Shown: piece by piece, positions 17,029 through 25,114 of the stretch
Numbering within the stretch: the first letter of the stretch is position 1
Layout: each line of letters opens with the position of its first letter
Origin: Solidesulfovibrio alcoholivorans DSM 5433
GTDB taxonomy: Bacteria; Desulfobacterota; Desulfovibrionia; Desulfovibrionales; Desulfovibrionaceae
Length of the DNA stretch: 64,000 nucleotides
Assembly (NCBI RefSeq): GCF_000702665.1
Contig: NZ_JNJA01000001.1
Location: 665,266 to 729,265, forward strand
Direction: 5' to 3'
Made by a program: the position numbers and the translations under genes
The notes under the pieces: model-generated
Databases searched by the model: none
What the model was told of the DNA's origin: nothing
What the model saw: the letters and a program-made list of their open reading frames with translations, nothing else

Positions 17029-17490
17029 TTATCGACCGCTTGCGGCAGGATGGCCGGTTGTCCCAGTCGTCGCGTTCCCGTGAAATCCTGGCCCGGAATC
17101 CGCTTCCTGTGTGGCGCTCCCGAAAAGAGAAATAGCCCGCGCCCGTCGTTGTTCCCGGGCCTCGGCGGAATAGTAAGGCGACCGCCCCGACCTGAAGGGC
17201 CAGATCGGACACGGCGACAGGTCCAAGTATATCTTACCAGCCTTGCAACCAGCCACGTCGCCACCAAGGGCGCAGCCGTCGCAGTAGGCGCGGATGATCT
17301 TGAGCAAACGCCGAGACGCGCCGGCCTCGATGACGCCAGATCGGTAGGCATGGAAGGCGCAACCCACAGACGGGCATTCCGACACCAAGGCGAACGATCC
17401 GCCCATGCAGCCGATACAGAACAAGCGGATGCTCTCAAGCGCGGTTTTCCGGGGGCCGTCATATCCGGGTACGGCGGGCTTGGCTTTCAT
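17029..17490 (-). CDS. Cys-rich phage protein of unknown function
   Basis: 153 residues with two similar Cys modules: Arg-Leu-Phe-Cys-Ile-Gly-Cys-Met-Gly-Gly ... Cys-Pro-Ser-Val-Gly-Cys-Ala-Phe, and Arg-Ala-Tyr-Cys-Asp-Gly-Cys ... Cys-Pro-Ile-Trp-Pro-Phe-Arg. The pattern I-R-x-[FY]-C-x2-C-x-G is common in small proteins of proteobacterial prophages and should bind zinc. The C-terminal 40 residues are low-complexity. The preceding gene overlaps it by 4 bases. Confidence 0.65.
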   Translation of the reverse strand: MKAKPAVPGYDGPRKTALESIRLFCIGCMGGSFALVSECPSVGCAFHAYRSGVIEAGASRRLLKIIRAYCDGCALGGDVAGCKAGKIYLDLSPCPIWPFRSGRSPYYSAEAREQRRARAISLFGSATQEADSGPGFHGNATTGTTGHPAASGR

Positions 17491-17828
17491 TCGTCGTCCT
17501 CCATGGTGAAGGTGTCGGGGATGCTGGCGGCCACCTCCGGGTAATAGCGATCCAGGGCGAAGGCTCGGGCCAGCCGACCGGGCAAGTAGTCCATGGCGTC
17601 GAGGATGACGCCATGTGTCGCCTTCAGTTCCGGCGGCACGTCGGTTTCGGTGAAGATGGAATCGACCATGCCCAAGCGGACGAAGGCCAACAGGTCTTGC
17701 AGTCGGTTAAACAAATCGTCTTCATCCACCACAGGCTTGCGCTCATAGTTGGCGGCCCACTGTTTCAGCCTGCCCATGTCGCGCTTGGCCTGTTGCCGCA
17801 TGAATGGGAATTGCTTCACGTTGCCCAT
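17487..17828 (-). CDS. hypothetical satellite protein
   Basis: 113 residues, soluble and mostly helical, rich in Asp and Arg; no family recognised. The ATG at 17828 is preferred because a GGAGG site lies 5 bases upstream; another ATG 12 bases earlier contains that site. The stop overlaps the next gene by ATGA. Confidence 0.6.
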   Translation of the reverse strand: MGNVKQFPFMRQQAKRDMGRLKQWAANYERKPVVDEDDLFNRLQDLLAFVRLGMVDSIFTETDVPPELKATHGVILDAMDYLPGRLARAFALDRYYPEVAASIPDTFTMEDDE

Positions 17829-17966
17829 ATCTTCCTCCATGTGGGAATCGTCAAAAATTCTTGGAGTAGGTACTACATGACCGGGAGTCCCATGCGCTTC
17901 ATGGGGGGGGCATGACCCGGGGGGTTATCCCCTTCCCATATCCAGATCGTTGACCAGGGAGGGGGG

Positions 17967-18593
17967 CTACCCCGCGCCGATTCCCTGGCGACGTGCCCAC
18001 CACGCCAGCAAGAGCGCATCCGCCCGGCCGTGGTCCTTCTTCCGGCCGAGGGCAGCGTCGGGGAACAGCCTCCGTGCCGTGGCCAGCGATGCGGCCTTCG
18101 TGTCCTTGCCGGCCTTCCTGTCCACAAGCCCGCGCTGCCAGTCCTGGGGCCTGGGACAGACGTAGGGGATGCCGAGAGCGGCGAGGATGCCGTGCCATGT
18201 GCCGACGTTCTGGCCGAAGGTGAACATGGAGACGACGCCTTGACCGGGCATCGCGCCCACCTTTTCTAAGGCAGCGAGGCGCACGTCGAAGTGGGCCAGC
18301 CAATCCGCCAGCCTGGGCACCACAAGCGCGGCATCGCCGGGCCAGTCGAACAGATCATGTCCTCCGGCATGTATGAGGGCCGCACATCCGGTAGCGCCAG
18401 GGTCTATGCCGAGGAACGCGACGGGGCGGGCCTTAAGTTTATCTTTCTCCAATTTCGCGAAGGATTCCCGCAGCGCGTCTACGGTCAGTGCGTGAACCCG
18501 GTCATAGACGGCCTCGACCCCGGTGCTCAATTCGTCGTGGGTTGCGATGCTGGTATCGTCAGACGTGGGGCCGATGATGCGAAGATGGCTCAT
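17967..18593 (-). CDS. RuvC-like Holliday junction resolvase
   Basis: 208 residues. The RNase H-fold core starts near residue 61 with Leu-Gly-Ile-Asp-Pro-Gly-Ala-Thr-Gly (first catalytic Asp). It continues with Leu-Glu-Lys-Val (catalytic Glu), Gly-Val-Val-Ser-Met-Phe-Thr-Phe-Gly-Gln-Asn, and ends with Lys-Asp-His-Gly-Arg-Ala-Asp-Ala-Leu-Leu-Leu-Ala, which supplies the last acidic residues. Phage RuvC homologues resolve branched DNA before packaging. It has about 60 extra N-terminal residues compared with cellular RuvC. It overlaps the upstream gene by 4 bases. Confidence 0.8.
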   Translation of the reverse strand: MSHLRIIGPTSDDTSIATHDELSTGVEAVYDRVHALTVDALRESFAKLEKDKLKARPVAFLGIDPGATGCAALIHAGGHDLFDWPGDAALVVPRLADWLAHFDVRLAALEKVGAMPGQGVVSMFTFGQNVGTWHGILAALGIPYVCPRPQDWQRGLVDRKAGKDTKAASLATARRLFPDAALGRKKDHGRADALLLAWWARRQGIGAG

Positions 18594-19195
18594 GCGTCCA
18601 CCTCCATGAAGGAATCCTCGTCCAGGGCGTCACCAGCCGCGAACCACAGAGATTGCACCGTTGCCTTTTGCCCGGCGGTCCATCCTTTTGGGAACAATGG
18701 CCAACGGCTCCCACCGTCACCTCGACAAAACCGAAGGCCCTTGTGCTGGCGCATGATGTCCAAGAGAATCTTCACGGCCTCGGCCTGGGTCAGGATGGGC
18801 AGGCGGTCCATATTGGCGGCAAGGTACGGCCGGGCCTCGGCCAGCAGTTCGGAGGCGTAAGCCACAAGCTCGGGCTCCATGGTCGGGTCGAAGACCGCGA
18901 GGATGCGCTTGCCGGCATGGACGATCCGCACGCCGTACAGGCGGCACACGTCGGCCAGATCGAAGGCGGCCCACCAGCCGTCAAACGATGGGGCGGCACC
19001 ATCGGGAGGACCGGGGAGCCAGCCCAAACCCGTGGGGTCTAGCTCCCGGCGCAGTTCTTCCCGACGTTCCCGGGCCACGTTGAGCACTCGCTCGACAACC
19101 TTGGCCGGCAGGCGGTCCAGCCCGGAGAGCTTCACCTTGCCATCCACGAAGGCGACCGCCGCGCCCATGTCGGTGATGATCCGGGCGGCGCTCAT
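18590..19195 (-). CDS. hypothetical protein with TubC-docking-like N-terminus
   Basis: 201 residues. Residues 1-50 (Val-Asp-Gly-Lys-Val-Lys-Leu-Ser-Gly, then a charged helix ending Glu-Glu-Leu-Arg-Arg-Glu-Leu) resemble the TubC N-terminal docking fold found at the start of many phage and plasmid replication proteins. The remainder is unassigned. The ATG at 19195 overlaps the stop of the primase gene and the stop overlaps the ruvC-like start, so it is embedded in the replication operon and is probably a primase partner. Confidence 0.6.
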   Translation of the reverse strand: MSAARIITDMGAAVAFVDGKVKLSGLDRLPAKVVERVLNVARERREELRRELDPTGLGWLPGPPDGAAPSFDGWWAAFDLADVCRLYGVRIVHAGKRILAVFDPTMEPELVAYASELLAEARPYLAANMDRLPILTQAEAVKILLDIMRQHKGLRFCRGDGGSRWPLFPKGWTAGQKATVQSLWFAAGDALDEDSFMEVDA

Positions 19196-22100
19196 ATCTC
19201 TACCTCGGCCGGGCCGGTCCATAAGCCGGTTCCCTCGGCCGGCTTCATGTCGATGACCGGGGCCGTTTTTTGTTCGGGGTTATCGTTTTCGATCGTTGCG
19301 GCCGTTGCAGTCGTTGCGTGACTGTAATCATTGCTCTTTTTCTGCAACGATACCGTTTCGCCCATCGTTGCGGCCGTTGCAGGTCCACCGTTGCGCCGGT
19401 CAGATGCAACGGTTGCAACGACGGCGGATTCGGGACCGTTGCGGCTGGAACCCGCGCCATTGCTGGATGCAACGGTTGCAACGATTGCAACGGCGCTTTT
19501 TGACGTATCGGAATCTTCCGAGACGATGCTCGACGCGAAGTGGTAGTACCGGGCGAAGGGTTGTCCGGGGATGCGATGACCAGAAGCCGGCAAGCCGTCC
19601 GTGCCGAGGATAACAAGGCCACGCTCAACCAGTTCTTTGACCAGCCGCCTATCGTCGTGCCCTCTAGCGATCTCCGACTTGAACACGGCCGCCGGCACAT
19701 AGTATTCCCATGCGCCCGTCAGTTTGTCCTTCCGGCGGAAACCAGCGCGGTTGATGGTCTTGGACTCGTCGGCCTGATTGCCCCACACCTCGAACCGGCT
19801 GGACCCGTGGGCCTGGAAGAACGCCCGCACCTGGGCAAGGCCCGCCTGCGTTTCGGACGCGCCCGTGCCGCCTCGCAGCGCCAGCCAATCACGGAAGCAC
19901 CGCGCCGCCGCCTGGGTTGCCTCACCTTTCGGCCAGGGCAAGACCCCGTAGGCCGCGCCGCACTCGCCACCAGCGGCCACCAGGGCGAAGCGGTTGCACA
20001 CGCGCCGGACCTGTCCATCGGCCCCGGCTGGGCAGTGCTCGGCCGTGAAGGTCGTGATGAGCGCCGGGACCACCCGCATGGCGTCGTCATAGTCGGCCGC
20101 CAGCTTTTCCAGGAACGCCCGCAACACCACGCCATAGGCCCGCTTGGCTGCTTCCTTGAGGTGGCGGGAGAAGGCGTCTCCATCCGGGAAGCCGTGCAAG
20201 TTCTCGAACAAACCGAGCCCCGCGCCCGCATCGGCGTCAATGTCCACGACGCGCACCAACTGCCCCGCCATGGCCCGGCTTTTGCCGTCCTCCCTGATCT
20301 TGTCGGCCAAGGTGATTTCCCCCGTGCTCAAGAACAGGATGCGCCATTCCGCCGGCTTCCGGGCGGTTCCCTGCTTGGTGGCCCGGGTCTTGCCGGTTTC
20401 GTTGGTCAGCATGTAGGCCGTCTCGCCGGCCGCCTGGGGCGTCACCTGGGACAGCTCGTCCAGGCAAAGGAGCGCATCGCAGTGTCCCGCCGCCACGCCT
20501 TCCAGGCCGTTGGCCGTGGCCCGCCATTGCAGGACATAACCCCGGACACCGCCGCCGCCGCCGCACACGGACCCGGCCACAATAAGCGCCGTGGTTTTCC
20601 CGTGACTGGACCTGCCGACGAAATGCAGCCCCCCGGACTCGGCACCGGCCAGATAAAGCAGAGGCGCGGCCAGGGCGGCGGACACGGACAGTACCAGCCG
20701 GGAATTTCCGACGCAGAAGCGGCCGATGGACTCTTGCCAGTCGGATAGCGAGCCCTGGACTTTAAAAGGATTGTCCACGCGCTCGGCTTGCAGGATGACG
20801 GATTCCCCAGCCTCGAAGCCGAAGACGGCATCGGGCAAGATGAACCGGCGGCCGTGCCAGCCTATCCGGGGGACGCAGCGCACACGGCCACGCGGGCGAC
20901 ACAGGGAAAGGAACTGGTGCAGCCGGGCAGGGCCTTTGCCAGGAGCGAGACACAGCCCCATAGCCATCAACTCGCCCCGTAGATCATCACCAGACCCGCG
21001 CAAGGCCCGCATCGGCATGGCCCACCGATGGGCGTTGCCGTCCGGGTCGCGGACCTCGACCAGCCGGCCCCATTCCAGGTCATCGCCTTCACGGGTCAGG
21101 GCAAGCACCTTGAGCGGCGAACACAGCCAATGCCATTCCGGGTTGCCGTCGTTGTCCTCGGTCCTGAAGTAGATGCCGTTTTCCCGGACTTGGAAGCCTT
21201 CGGGCAGGCGGTCTACCCGGCCCAAGACGATGGGGCTTTTGACCCTGGCGGCGCAGCCGTTGCAGTACGTGCCGAAGTCGGCCTTGATGCTCTCGCAAGT
21301 CCGGGGACCGGCCTTGTCCATGGCCTGCTTGAGCTTGGCGTCGGTTTCGGCCGGGTTGTATTTCGGATGGGCCTTGCTCGACTCATGCGCCAGCCGCGCA
21401 CCATCCTTGCACCGGGCCAGGATGGAGAGCAGCGCATACCACTCGGGTTCCGGCAGGCCGGCGGCGTCGTCTCGGCAGTGCCGCGCCCAGGCGCACTTGC
21501 CCAAGATCAACTTGATGTCGGCGTCGGCCACGTCGTCGCGGCCCTCGGCATGATCCGGTTCGGCCTGGGGCGTCTCGACCGGGGGTAACACGGCTTCGAC
21601 GGCTACCAGATCATACCGGGCCGCGAGGTCCACATGCTCGGCCGGGACCGTGACCAGCACGGGCTGGCCGGTCTTGCGGTTCCAGGTCCCCGGCAGGCGC
21701 AGGACGCGGGGGAGGTCGGCGGTATTGTCGAACTTCCACCCGCGCCCCATGCCCATGGCGATGATGAAGCGTTGCCACCGCTCGGACAGGTTCTTTGCCC
21801 GGGTCCATTCCTCTTTCGCCGAAAGCCGCATCGGTTCCGGGAAAAGCCAGTACGGTTGCAGCCCTCCACCCGTGAAGACGATGAGCGAGGGCTTGAGGGG
21901 TAAGGCGTTGATGAAGTCGAGGGCTTCCTCGAAGGTGGCGGGCAAGTTTTCCTGGGCATGGCCCGGCCCCTTCACGTCGAGGTCTAGCCAGATTCCCGGA
22001 ATGGCGATCACGTCCTCGGCCTTGCCGCGCGCGTTTTTCGCCGGCTTCTCTTTTCGCAGCCCGACACCGTGCCAGACGTTGGCGGTCTTGGCCTGGGCAA

Positions 22101-22269
22101 GCGCCCATTTCTCGGCATCGGCCAGCCTTGAACGATGGAAGGCCGCCGTCACCGTCTTGCCGCCCCGGGTCTTGGTGAAAAAGGTCAACCACCCGTCGAA
22201 GTCTGCGTCGGGATAGAGCAGAGCAAGAAATTCGGCTGGGGTTTGCAGGGTATCAAGGGCGGCTGTCAT
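19192..22269 (-). CDS. DUF927 primase-helicase replication protein
   Basis: 1025 residues. The N-terminal part (about 1-230) resembles RepB-like primases, with Gly-Ile-Trp-Leu-Asp-Leu-Asp-Val as likely metal site and Phe-Thr-Gly-Gly-Gly-Leu-Gln-Pro-Tyr-Trp. A Cys-containing linker comes next. The DUF927 helicase-like domain has Walker A Gly-Arg-Ser-Ser-His-Gly-Lys-Thr-Thr (near 565) and Walker B Ala-Leu-Leu-Cys-Leu-Asp-Glu-Leu. The last 90 residues are low-complexity, rich in Ala-Thr and Val-Ala, because the DNA there carries GCAACG repeats. It probably starts and drives replication of the excised element. The start overlaps the upstream gene by 4 bases. Confidence 0.85.
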   Translation of the reverse strand: MTAALDTLQTPAEFLALLYPDADFDGWLTFFTKTRGGKTVTAAFHRSRLADAEKWALAQAKTANVWHGVGLRKEKPAKNARGKAEDVIAIPGIWLDLDVKGPGHAQENLPATFEEALDFINALPLKPSLIVFTGGGLQPYWLFPEPMRLSAKEEWTRAKNLSERWQRFIIAMGMGRGWKFDNTADLPRVLRLPGTWNRKTGQPVLVTVPAEHVDLAARYDLVAVEAVLPPVETPQAEPDHAEGRDDVADADIKLILGKCAWARHCRDDAAGLPEPEWYALLSILARCKDGARLAHESSKAHPKYNPAETDAKLKQAMDKAGPRTCESIKADFGTYCNGCAARVKSPIVLGRVDRLPEGFQVRENGIYFRTEDNDGNPEWHWLCSPLKVLALTREGDDLEWGRLVEVRDPDGNAHRWAMPMRALRGSGDDLRGELMAMGLCLAPGKGPARLHQFLSLCRPRGRVRCVPRIGWHGRRFILPDAVFGFEAGESVILQAERVDNPFKVQGSLSDWQESIGRFCVGNSRLVLSVSAALAAPLLYLAGAESGGLHFVGRSSHGKTTALIVAGSVCGGGGGVRGYVLQWRATANGLEGVAAGHCDALLCLDELSQVTPQAAGETAYMLTNETGKTRATKQGTARKPAEWRILFLSTGEITLADKIREDGKSRAMAGQLVRVVDIDADAGAGLGLFENLHGFPDGDAFSRHLKEAAKRAYGVVLRAFLEKLAADYDDAMRVVPALITTFTAEHCPAGADGQVRRVCNRFALVAAGGECGAAYGVLPWPKGEATQAAARCFRDWLALRGGTGASETQAGLAQVRAFFQAHGSSRFEVWGNQADESKTINRAGFRRKDKLTGAWEYYVPAAVFKSEIARGHDDRRLVKELVERGLVILGTDGLPASGHRIPGQPFARYYHFASSIVSEDSDTSKSAVAIVATVASSNGAGSSRNGPESAVVATVASDRRNGGPATAATMGETVSLQKKSNDYSHATTATAATIENDNPEQKTAPVIDMKPAEGTGLWTGPAEVEI
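19294..19491. repeat. cluster of CGTTGC/GCAACG motifs, candidate replication origin
   Basis: About thirteen copies of the hexamer, in both orientations, lie within 200 bases in the 3' end of the primase gene, including paired forms such as GCAACGGTTGCAACG. They encode Ala-Thr-rich sequence unlike the rest of the protein. Dense short iterons next to or inside the replication gene are typical of satellite and plasmid origins. Confidence 0.55.
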
Positions 22270-22607
22270 TCCGCCCCCTTCATGCCCCGATAGAGGTACA
22301 GAGCGACGCGATGCACGTTGCCTTCGGCTGTAACGTCGTCGATTCGTACCGTGTCGATCAGGTGGCCGCGATTACGTAGCTCCTGCACTCGGGCGGCCGG
22401 GTGTAAGATGTCGTGATACTTGCGGGCGGCCAGGGTCGAGACGGGGCCTTTGATGAGGGCGGCCAACAACCGGGACCGTTGGGCAGATGCGGAATTGTCG
22501 TTGCCATTTTCGGTAGGGCTGGGCAGAATGGGCTTGTCGTCGCAGACAACCTTTCCCGCGAAGCCCCGGCCGTCACCGGGGTTTTGCATTTCCTGGGGGC
22601 TACTCAT
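22266..22607 (-). CDS. small winged-helix DNA-binding protein (HTH_39-like)
   Basis: 113 residues. A disordered N-terminal part precedes a C-terminal domain: Ser-Arg-Leu-Leu-Ala-Ala-Leu, Ile-Leu-His-Pro-Ala-Ala-Arg-Val-Gln-Glu-Leu-Arg, Gly-His-Leu-Ile-Asp-Thr, Val-His-Arg-Val-Ala-Leu-Tyr. This is the helix-turn-helix/wing pattern of HTH_39 proteins in phages. The ATG at 22607 overlaps the alpA stop region by 8 bases. A longer in-frame extension upstream lies over alpA and is not coding. Likely a replication or regulatory accessory protein. Confidence 0.65.
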   Translation of the reverse strand: MSSPQEMQNPGDGRGFAGKVVCDDKPILPSPTENGNDNSASAQRSRLLAALIKGPVSTLAARKYHDILHPAARVQELRNRGHLIDTVRIDDVTAEGNVHRVALYLYRGMKGAE

Positions 22608-22815
22608 GACAAGCCCCCTTCCCAGCCGCCAGCCGGTCCACCAGTTCGTCAATTTGGCTTTCAGGCCACGCCACAGCACGCGCTCCCAGCTTGACGGGCC
22701 GGGGGAACACGCCTTGGCGCACAAGGTCGAGGAAACGGCTACGTTTGTAGCCAACACGGTCGAGGACGGCAGGGAGACGGAGGAGACGTTCGGACTTGTG
22801 AAGGTCTGGTTGCAA
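22600..22815 (-). CDS. alpA: AlpA-family excisionase/transcription regulator
   Basis: 71 residues. MerR-like fold: Leu-Leu-Arg-Leu-Pro-Ala-Val-Leu, Val-Gly-Tyr-Lys-Arg-Ser-Arg-Phe, Gln-Gly-Val-Phe-Pro-Arg-Pro-Val-Lys-Leu-Gly, Ala-Val-Ala-Trp-Pro-Glu-Ser-Gln-Ile. This is the AlpA pattern of P4-type satellites, where the protein activates integrase or controls excision. It is the first gene of the leftward replication operon and lies just after the palindromes at 22935-22974. Confidence 0.85.
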   Translation of the reverse strand: MQPDLHKSERLLRLPAVLDRVGYKRSRFLDLVRQGVFPRPVKLGARAVAWPESQIDELVDRLAAGKGACHE

Positions 22816-22934
22816 CTGGCCATTCTCCTGTTCGGAGTGACCACCCTCGCGGCGAGACTCACGGGCCGTGGGGTGGAATGGTCAGTTTGAACCAAAAAAG
22901 TCCGAGAATGAAAAAGAACCGGAAAATGTTTTTT

Positions 22935-22974
22935 GGTTCCTGGAACCTACTTGGCGGTTTTTGTTCCTGGAACC
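22935..22974. promoter_or_regulatory. GGTTCC-T-GGAACC palindromes upstream of alpA
   Basis: A perfect 13-base palindrome GGTTCCTGGAACC spans 22935-22947. A second, shorter copy (GTTCCTGGAAC) lies at 22963-22973 and a half-site GGGTTCC near 22987. They overlap the end of the 22947-24047 gene and precede alpA by 120-160 bases. Position and symmetry suit an operator for the satellite's lysogeny or excision switch. Confidence 0.45.
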
Positions 22975-24047
22975 AGTTTACGCTTTCGGGTTCCAGAAGG
23001 ACGCTTGCGCTTTTTGCTTTCGGGATTTTTCTTGTCGAAAGGAAGTACCTTGGCTGCTTCAATACAAGCCTCAGTTCTTCTTAGATAATGGTAGAACTCA
23101 GTAATTTGTTTATTGCCAAGTCCTAGCATGTCTAAATCAAACTTATCTTGTATTTCGTCGATAGCTTGAGTCTTGGCACCTTCACCTCCTCTAAGCTCCT
23201 TTACTCGGTCCCAAAGCCATAATCCGGCAGCGCGGGGGGCTTGACTCTTTGGGGTACACTCACCCAATGCAGTGGCGCGGAGACATTCAGTTGACAAATC
23301 ATCAGGCTTGAAGTTATCTTTTTTAATGTAAAAATTATATAGCTTTGTAATCCAATCTATAACTATAGGTAGTGGCTCGTTAAAATTGAGACATAAAAAG
23401 AAATCACCGGGACGCCCAGTGTAAATTATGTCTTTTTTATGTTCTTCACGAGCGATGATTTTCCGTTTGCCATCAAAATTTCCGAATTCTTCAATTTTAT
23501 ACCCTGGAGCGATACCACGATTGTGATAAGGAAATACCATACGCGTTGGAGTGTTTATGTTTAACAATATATATTCAGAATTTCTTGCTGGTCTTTCATA
23601 CAAAGAAAATCCATATCGAAGCTCACATTCTTGTGAAATAAAGAACCCCTCTGCCATTATTGATTTAATGCTGTCAGGTAGGTCTGTATAGGATTTTAAT
23701 TTGACAAATTCATCCAATACAAATCTATCCCTGTCAAAAATATGACATTCATCTTTTTGCCACGGGTAATTTTGATCATACTCATCAAATTCTTTAATTA
23801 TATCATGCCTAAGATATTCTTTGCCCTCGGATAATTTGTCAACAAGCTCCTCATGTGTCAAAGAAATCCCTAACTTCCTATAATAATCATCAAGCTCGTC
23901 GAGCATAACTTTAGAATATGGCTCCAGCTTGTTTTCTAATGCACTAATTTTATATTTGTCGTTGATAAAGTGATTATTTCTAGAAACATATTCCAATGAC
24001 CACAAGCGATAAAACAAAGTCTTAATGTCTTGTGATTGTTTTTTCAC
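22947..24047 (-). CDS. accessory protein, paralogue of the 24206-25009 product
   Basis: 366 residues, AT-rich DNA. GTG at 24047 is chosen for its AAGGGGG site 8 bases upstream. No known family is firmly recognised. Residues about 272-339 form a domain shared with the neighbouring product: Arg-Ala-x-Gly-Leu-Trp-Leu-Trp-Asp, x-Glu-Leu-x-Gly, Ala-Ile-x-Glu-Ile, Tyr-x-Leu-Arg-Arg-Thr-x-x-Cys-Ile-Glu. The N-terminal regions are weakly alike (aromatic-rich opening, Tyr-Ile-Leu-Leu-Asn-Ile strand). The tail is Lys/Arg-rich, suggesting nucleic-acid binding. Soluble, no signal peptide. As AT-rich cargo of a satellite, an anti-phage or host-interaction role is plausible but unproven. Confidence 0.75.
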   Translation of the reverse strand: MKKQSQDIKTLFYRLWSLEYVSRNNHFINDKYKISALENKLEPYSKVMLDELDDYYRKLGISLTHEELVDKLSEGKEYLRHDIIKEFDEYDQNYPWQKDECHIFDRDRFVLDEFVKLKSYTDLPDSIKSIMAEGFFISQECELRYGFSLYERPARNSEYILLNINTPTRMVFPYHNRGIAPGYKIEEFGNFDGKRKIIAREEHKKDIIYTGRPGDFFLCLNFNEPLPIVIDWITKLYNFYIKKDNFKPDDLSTECLRATALGECTPKSQAPRAAGLWLWDRVKELRGGEGAKTQAIDEIQDKFDLDMLGLGNKQITEFYHYLRRTEACIEAAKVLPFDKKNPESKKRKRPSGTRKRKLVPGTKTAK

Positions 24048-24152
24048 TCCAACAGCCCCCTTCAACTTCCCCTTGAAATAATCCAGGGCCAGACCGCCAA
24101 GGGAAGCGGCTTTTCGCCGGGGTTCATGAGGCCACAGCTAGACCCTGGAAAT
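24048..24152 (-). promoter_or_regulatory. palindromic leader element 1, homologous to 25010-25098
   Basis: An outer stem pairs CCAGGG (24083-24088) with CCCTGG (24143-24148). An inner hairpin pairs CCGC with GCGG around a CAAGGGAA loop and is followed by CTTTTC. Flanks, loop and spacer match the second leader although both stems differ in sequence. It lies directly before the 22947-24047 gene. Confidence 0.6.
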
Positions 24153-24205
24153 CTACTTAATTTATTATTTCAGTAAAATGCATGGCAAAATATTTGCAAA
24201 CTTTC

Positions 24206-25009
24206 TCATGCTTTTCTGTCAATTCCCAGAACATTACACTTTTCGATGCACTCGTCAGTTCTTCTTAATAAATAATAGCAATAATCCCTATCATACGGCA
24301 ATTCTGTATTTTTAGCGTGGAATATGTTTTCAATCTCACGGATTGCTTTAATTTTTGTGCCACGCTTTCCTCCAAGTTCATAAACACAATCCCAGAGCCA
24401 TAAGCCAATGGCACGGGATAAATCGCTGTTGTTGCAAACAACATCTCTCTCTTCTTTGTGACAACATTTTTCTATAATATATATTGGTTTATTGTATATT
24501 GACACTGGCCCATCGTTTGCGCCTTCTTGTCGTTTATCGTTCTTTATGGTTTCGATAGTAGAAACTGGCCTACTTTTACCATTTAAAATATCTAGCATAA
24601 GCGATATTTGGTGTAGTATTTTTTCTTTTGATCCGCGCCAATTTATTTCAGCAAGCAATAAATCGGGCTTGACAGTAAACTCTACTAAGTACTGATCTGG
24701 CGGGTCCCAGGTGTATGCTGTTGGCTTGAACGTCTTAGTTGCAATCTGTTGAATTATCTCTACAGGCTTAGGGCCATACTCTGCGTGAAAAAGCGGAGGA
24801 CAGCCCTCTGCGTGCAGAATAGATGTGACAGAATCATCTTCTTTGGATAATTTCTGTAGTTTTTCGAGTTCAATAGCGCGTTGGTTTTGCACTCTTTTGT
24901 TTCGTTTTATGTATTGAATTTTCCAGAATAAAAGGTTGTCCTCTGTCACAAACGGATTGTCATTGTCATCGTCTACTGACGTTCCCTCGTAAAAACGGAT
25001 TATACACAT
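24206..25009 (-). CDS. accessory protein, paralogue of the 22947-24047 product
   Basis: 267 residues, AT-rich. The start has a GAGGGGG site 6 bases upstream. The C-terminal block (about 196-266) aligns with that of the next gene: Ser-Arg-Ala-Ile-Gly-Leu-Trp-Leu-Trp-Asp, Glu-Leu-Gly-Gly, Lys-Ala-Ile-Arg-Glu-Ile, Tyr-Leu-Leu-Arg-Arg-Thr-Asp-Glu-Cys-Ile-Glu. A middle segment (Gln-Tyr-Leu-Val-Glu-Phe-Thr-Val-Lys-Pro-Asp) resembles hypothetical phage proteins of the DUF6387 type, by recollection only. No catalytic motif seen. Together the two genes look like an old duplication carried as cargo. Confidence 0.75.
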   Translation of the reverse strand: MCIIRFYEGTSVDDDNDNPFVTEDNLLFWKIQYIKRNKRVQNQRAIELEKLQKLSKEDDSVTSILHAEGCPPLFHAEYGPKPVEIIQQIATKTFKPTAYTWDPPDQYLVEFTVKPDLLLAEINWRGSKEKILHQISLMLDILNGKSRPVSTIETIKNDKRQEGANDGPVSIYNKPIYIIEKCCHKEERDVVCNNSDLSRAIGLWLWDCVYELGGKRGTKIKAIREIENIFHAKNTELPYDRDYCYYLLRRTDECIEKCNVLGIDRKA

Positions 25010-25098
25010 TTTAAGCCCCCTCAGCTTGCCCCTATCAAAAATCCCCGCCCAGGCCGGTAGGGTTCCGGCTTTTCAGGAGCTACCCTAGGGCGGGGAAA
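25010..25098 (-). promoter_or_regulatory. palindromic leader element 2
   Basis: An outer stem pairs CCCCGCCC (25043-25050) with GGGCGGGG (25088-25095). An inner hairpin pairs GCCGG with CCGGC around a TAGGGTT loop and is followed by CTTTTC. The loop bases TAGGGT can also pair with ACCCTA (25082-25087), allowing a pseudoknot or alternative fold. It directly precedes the 24206-25009 gene. Confidence 0.6.
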
Positions 25099-25114
25099 TG
25101 TCTACGCAGTGCAG

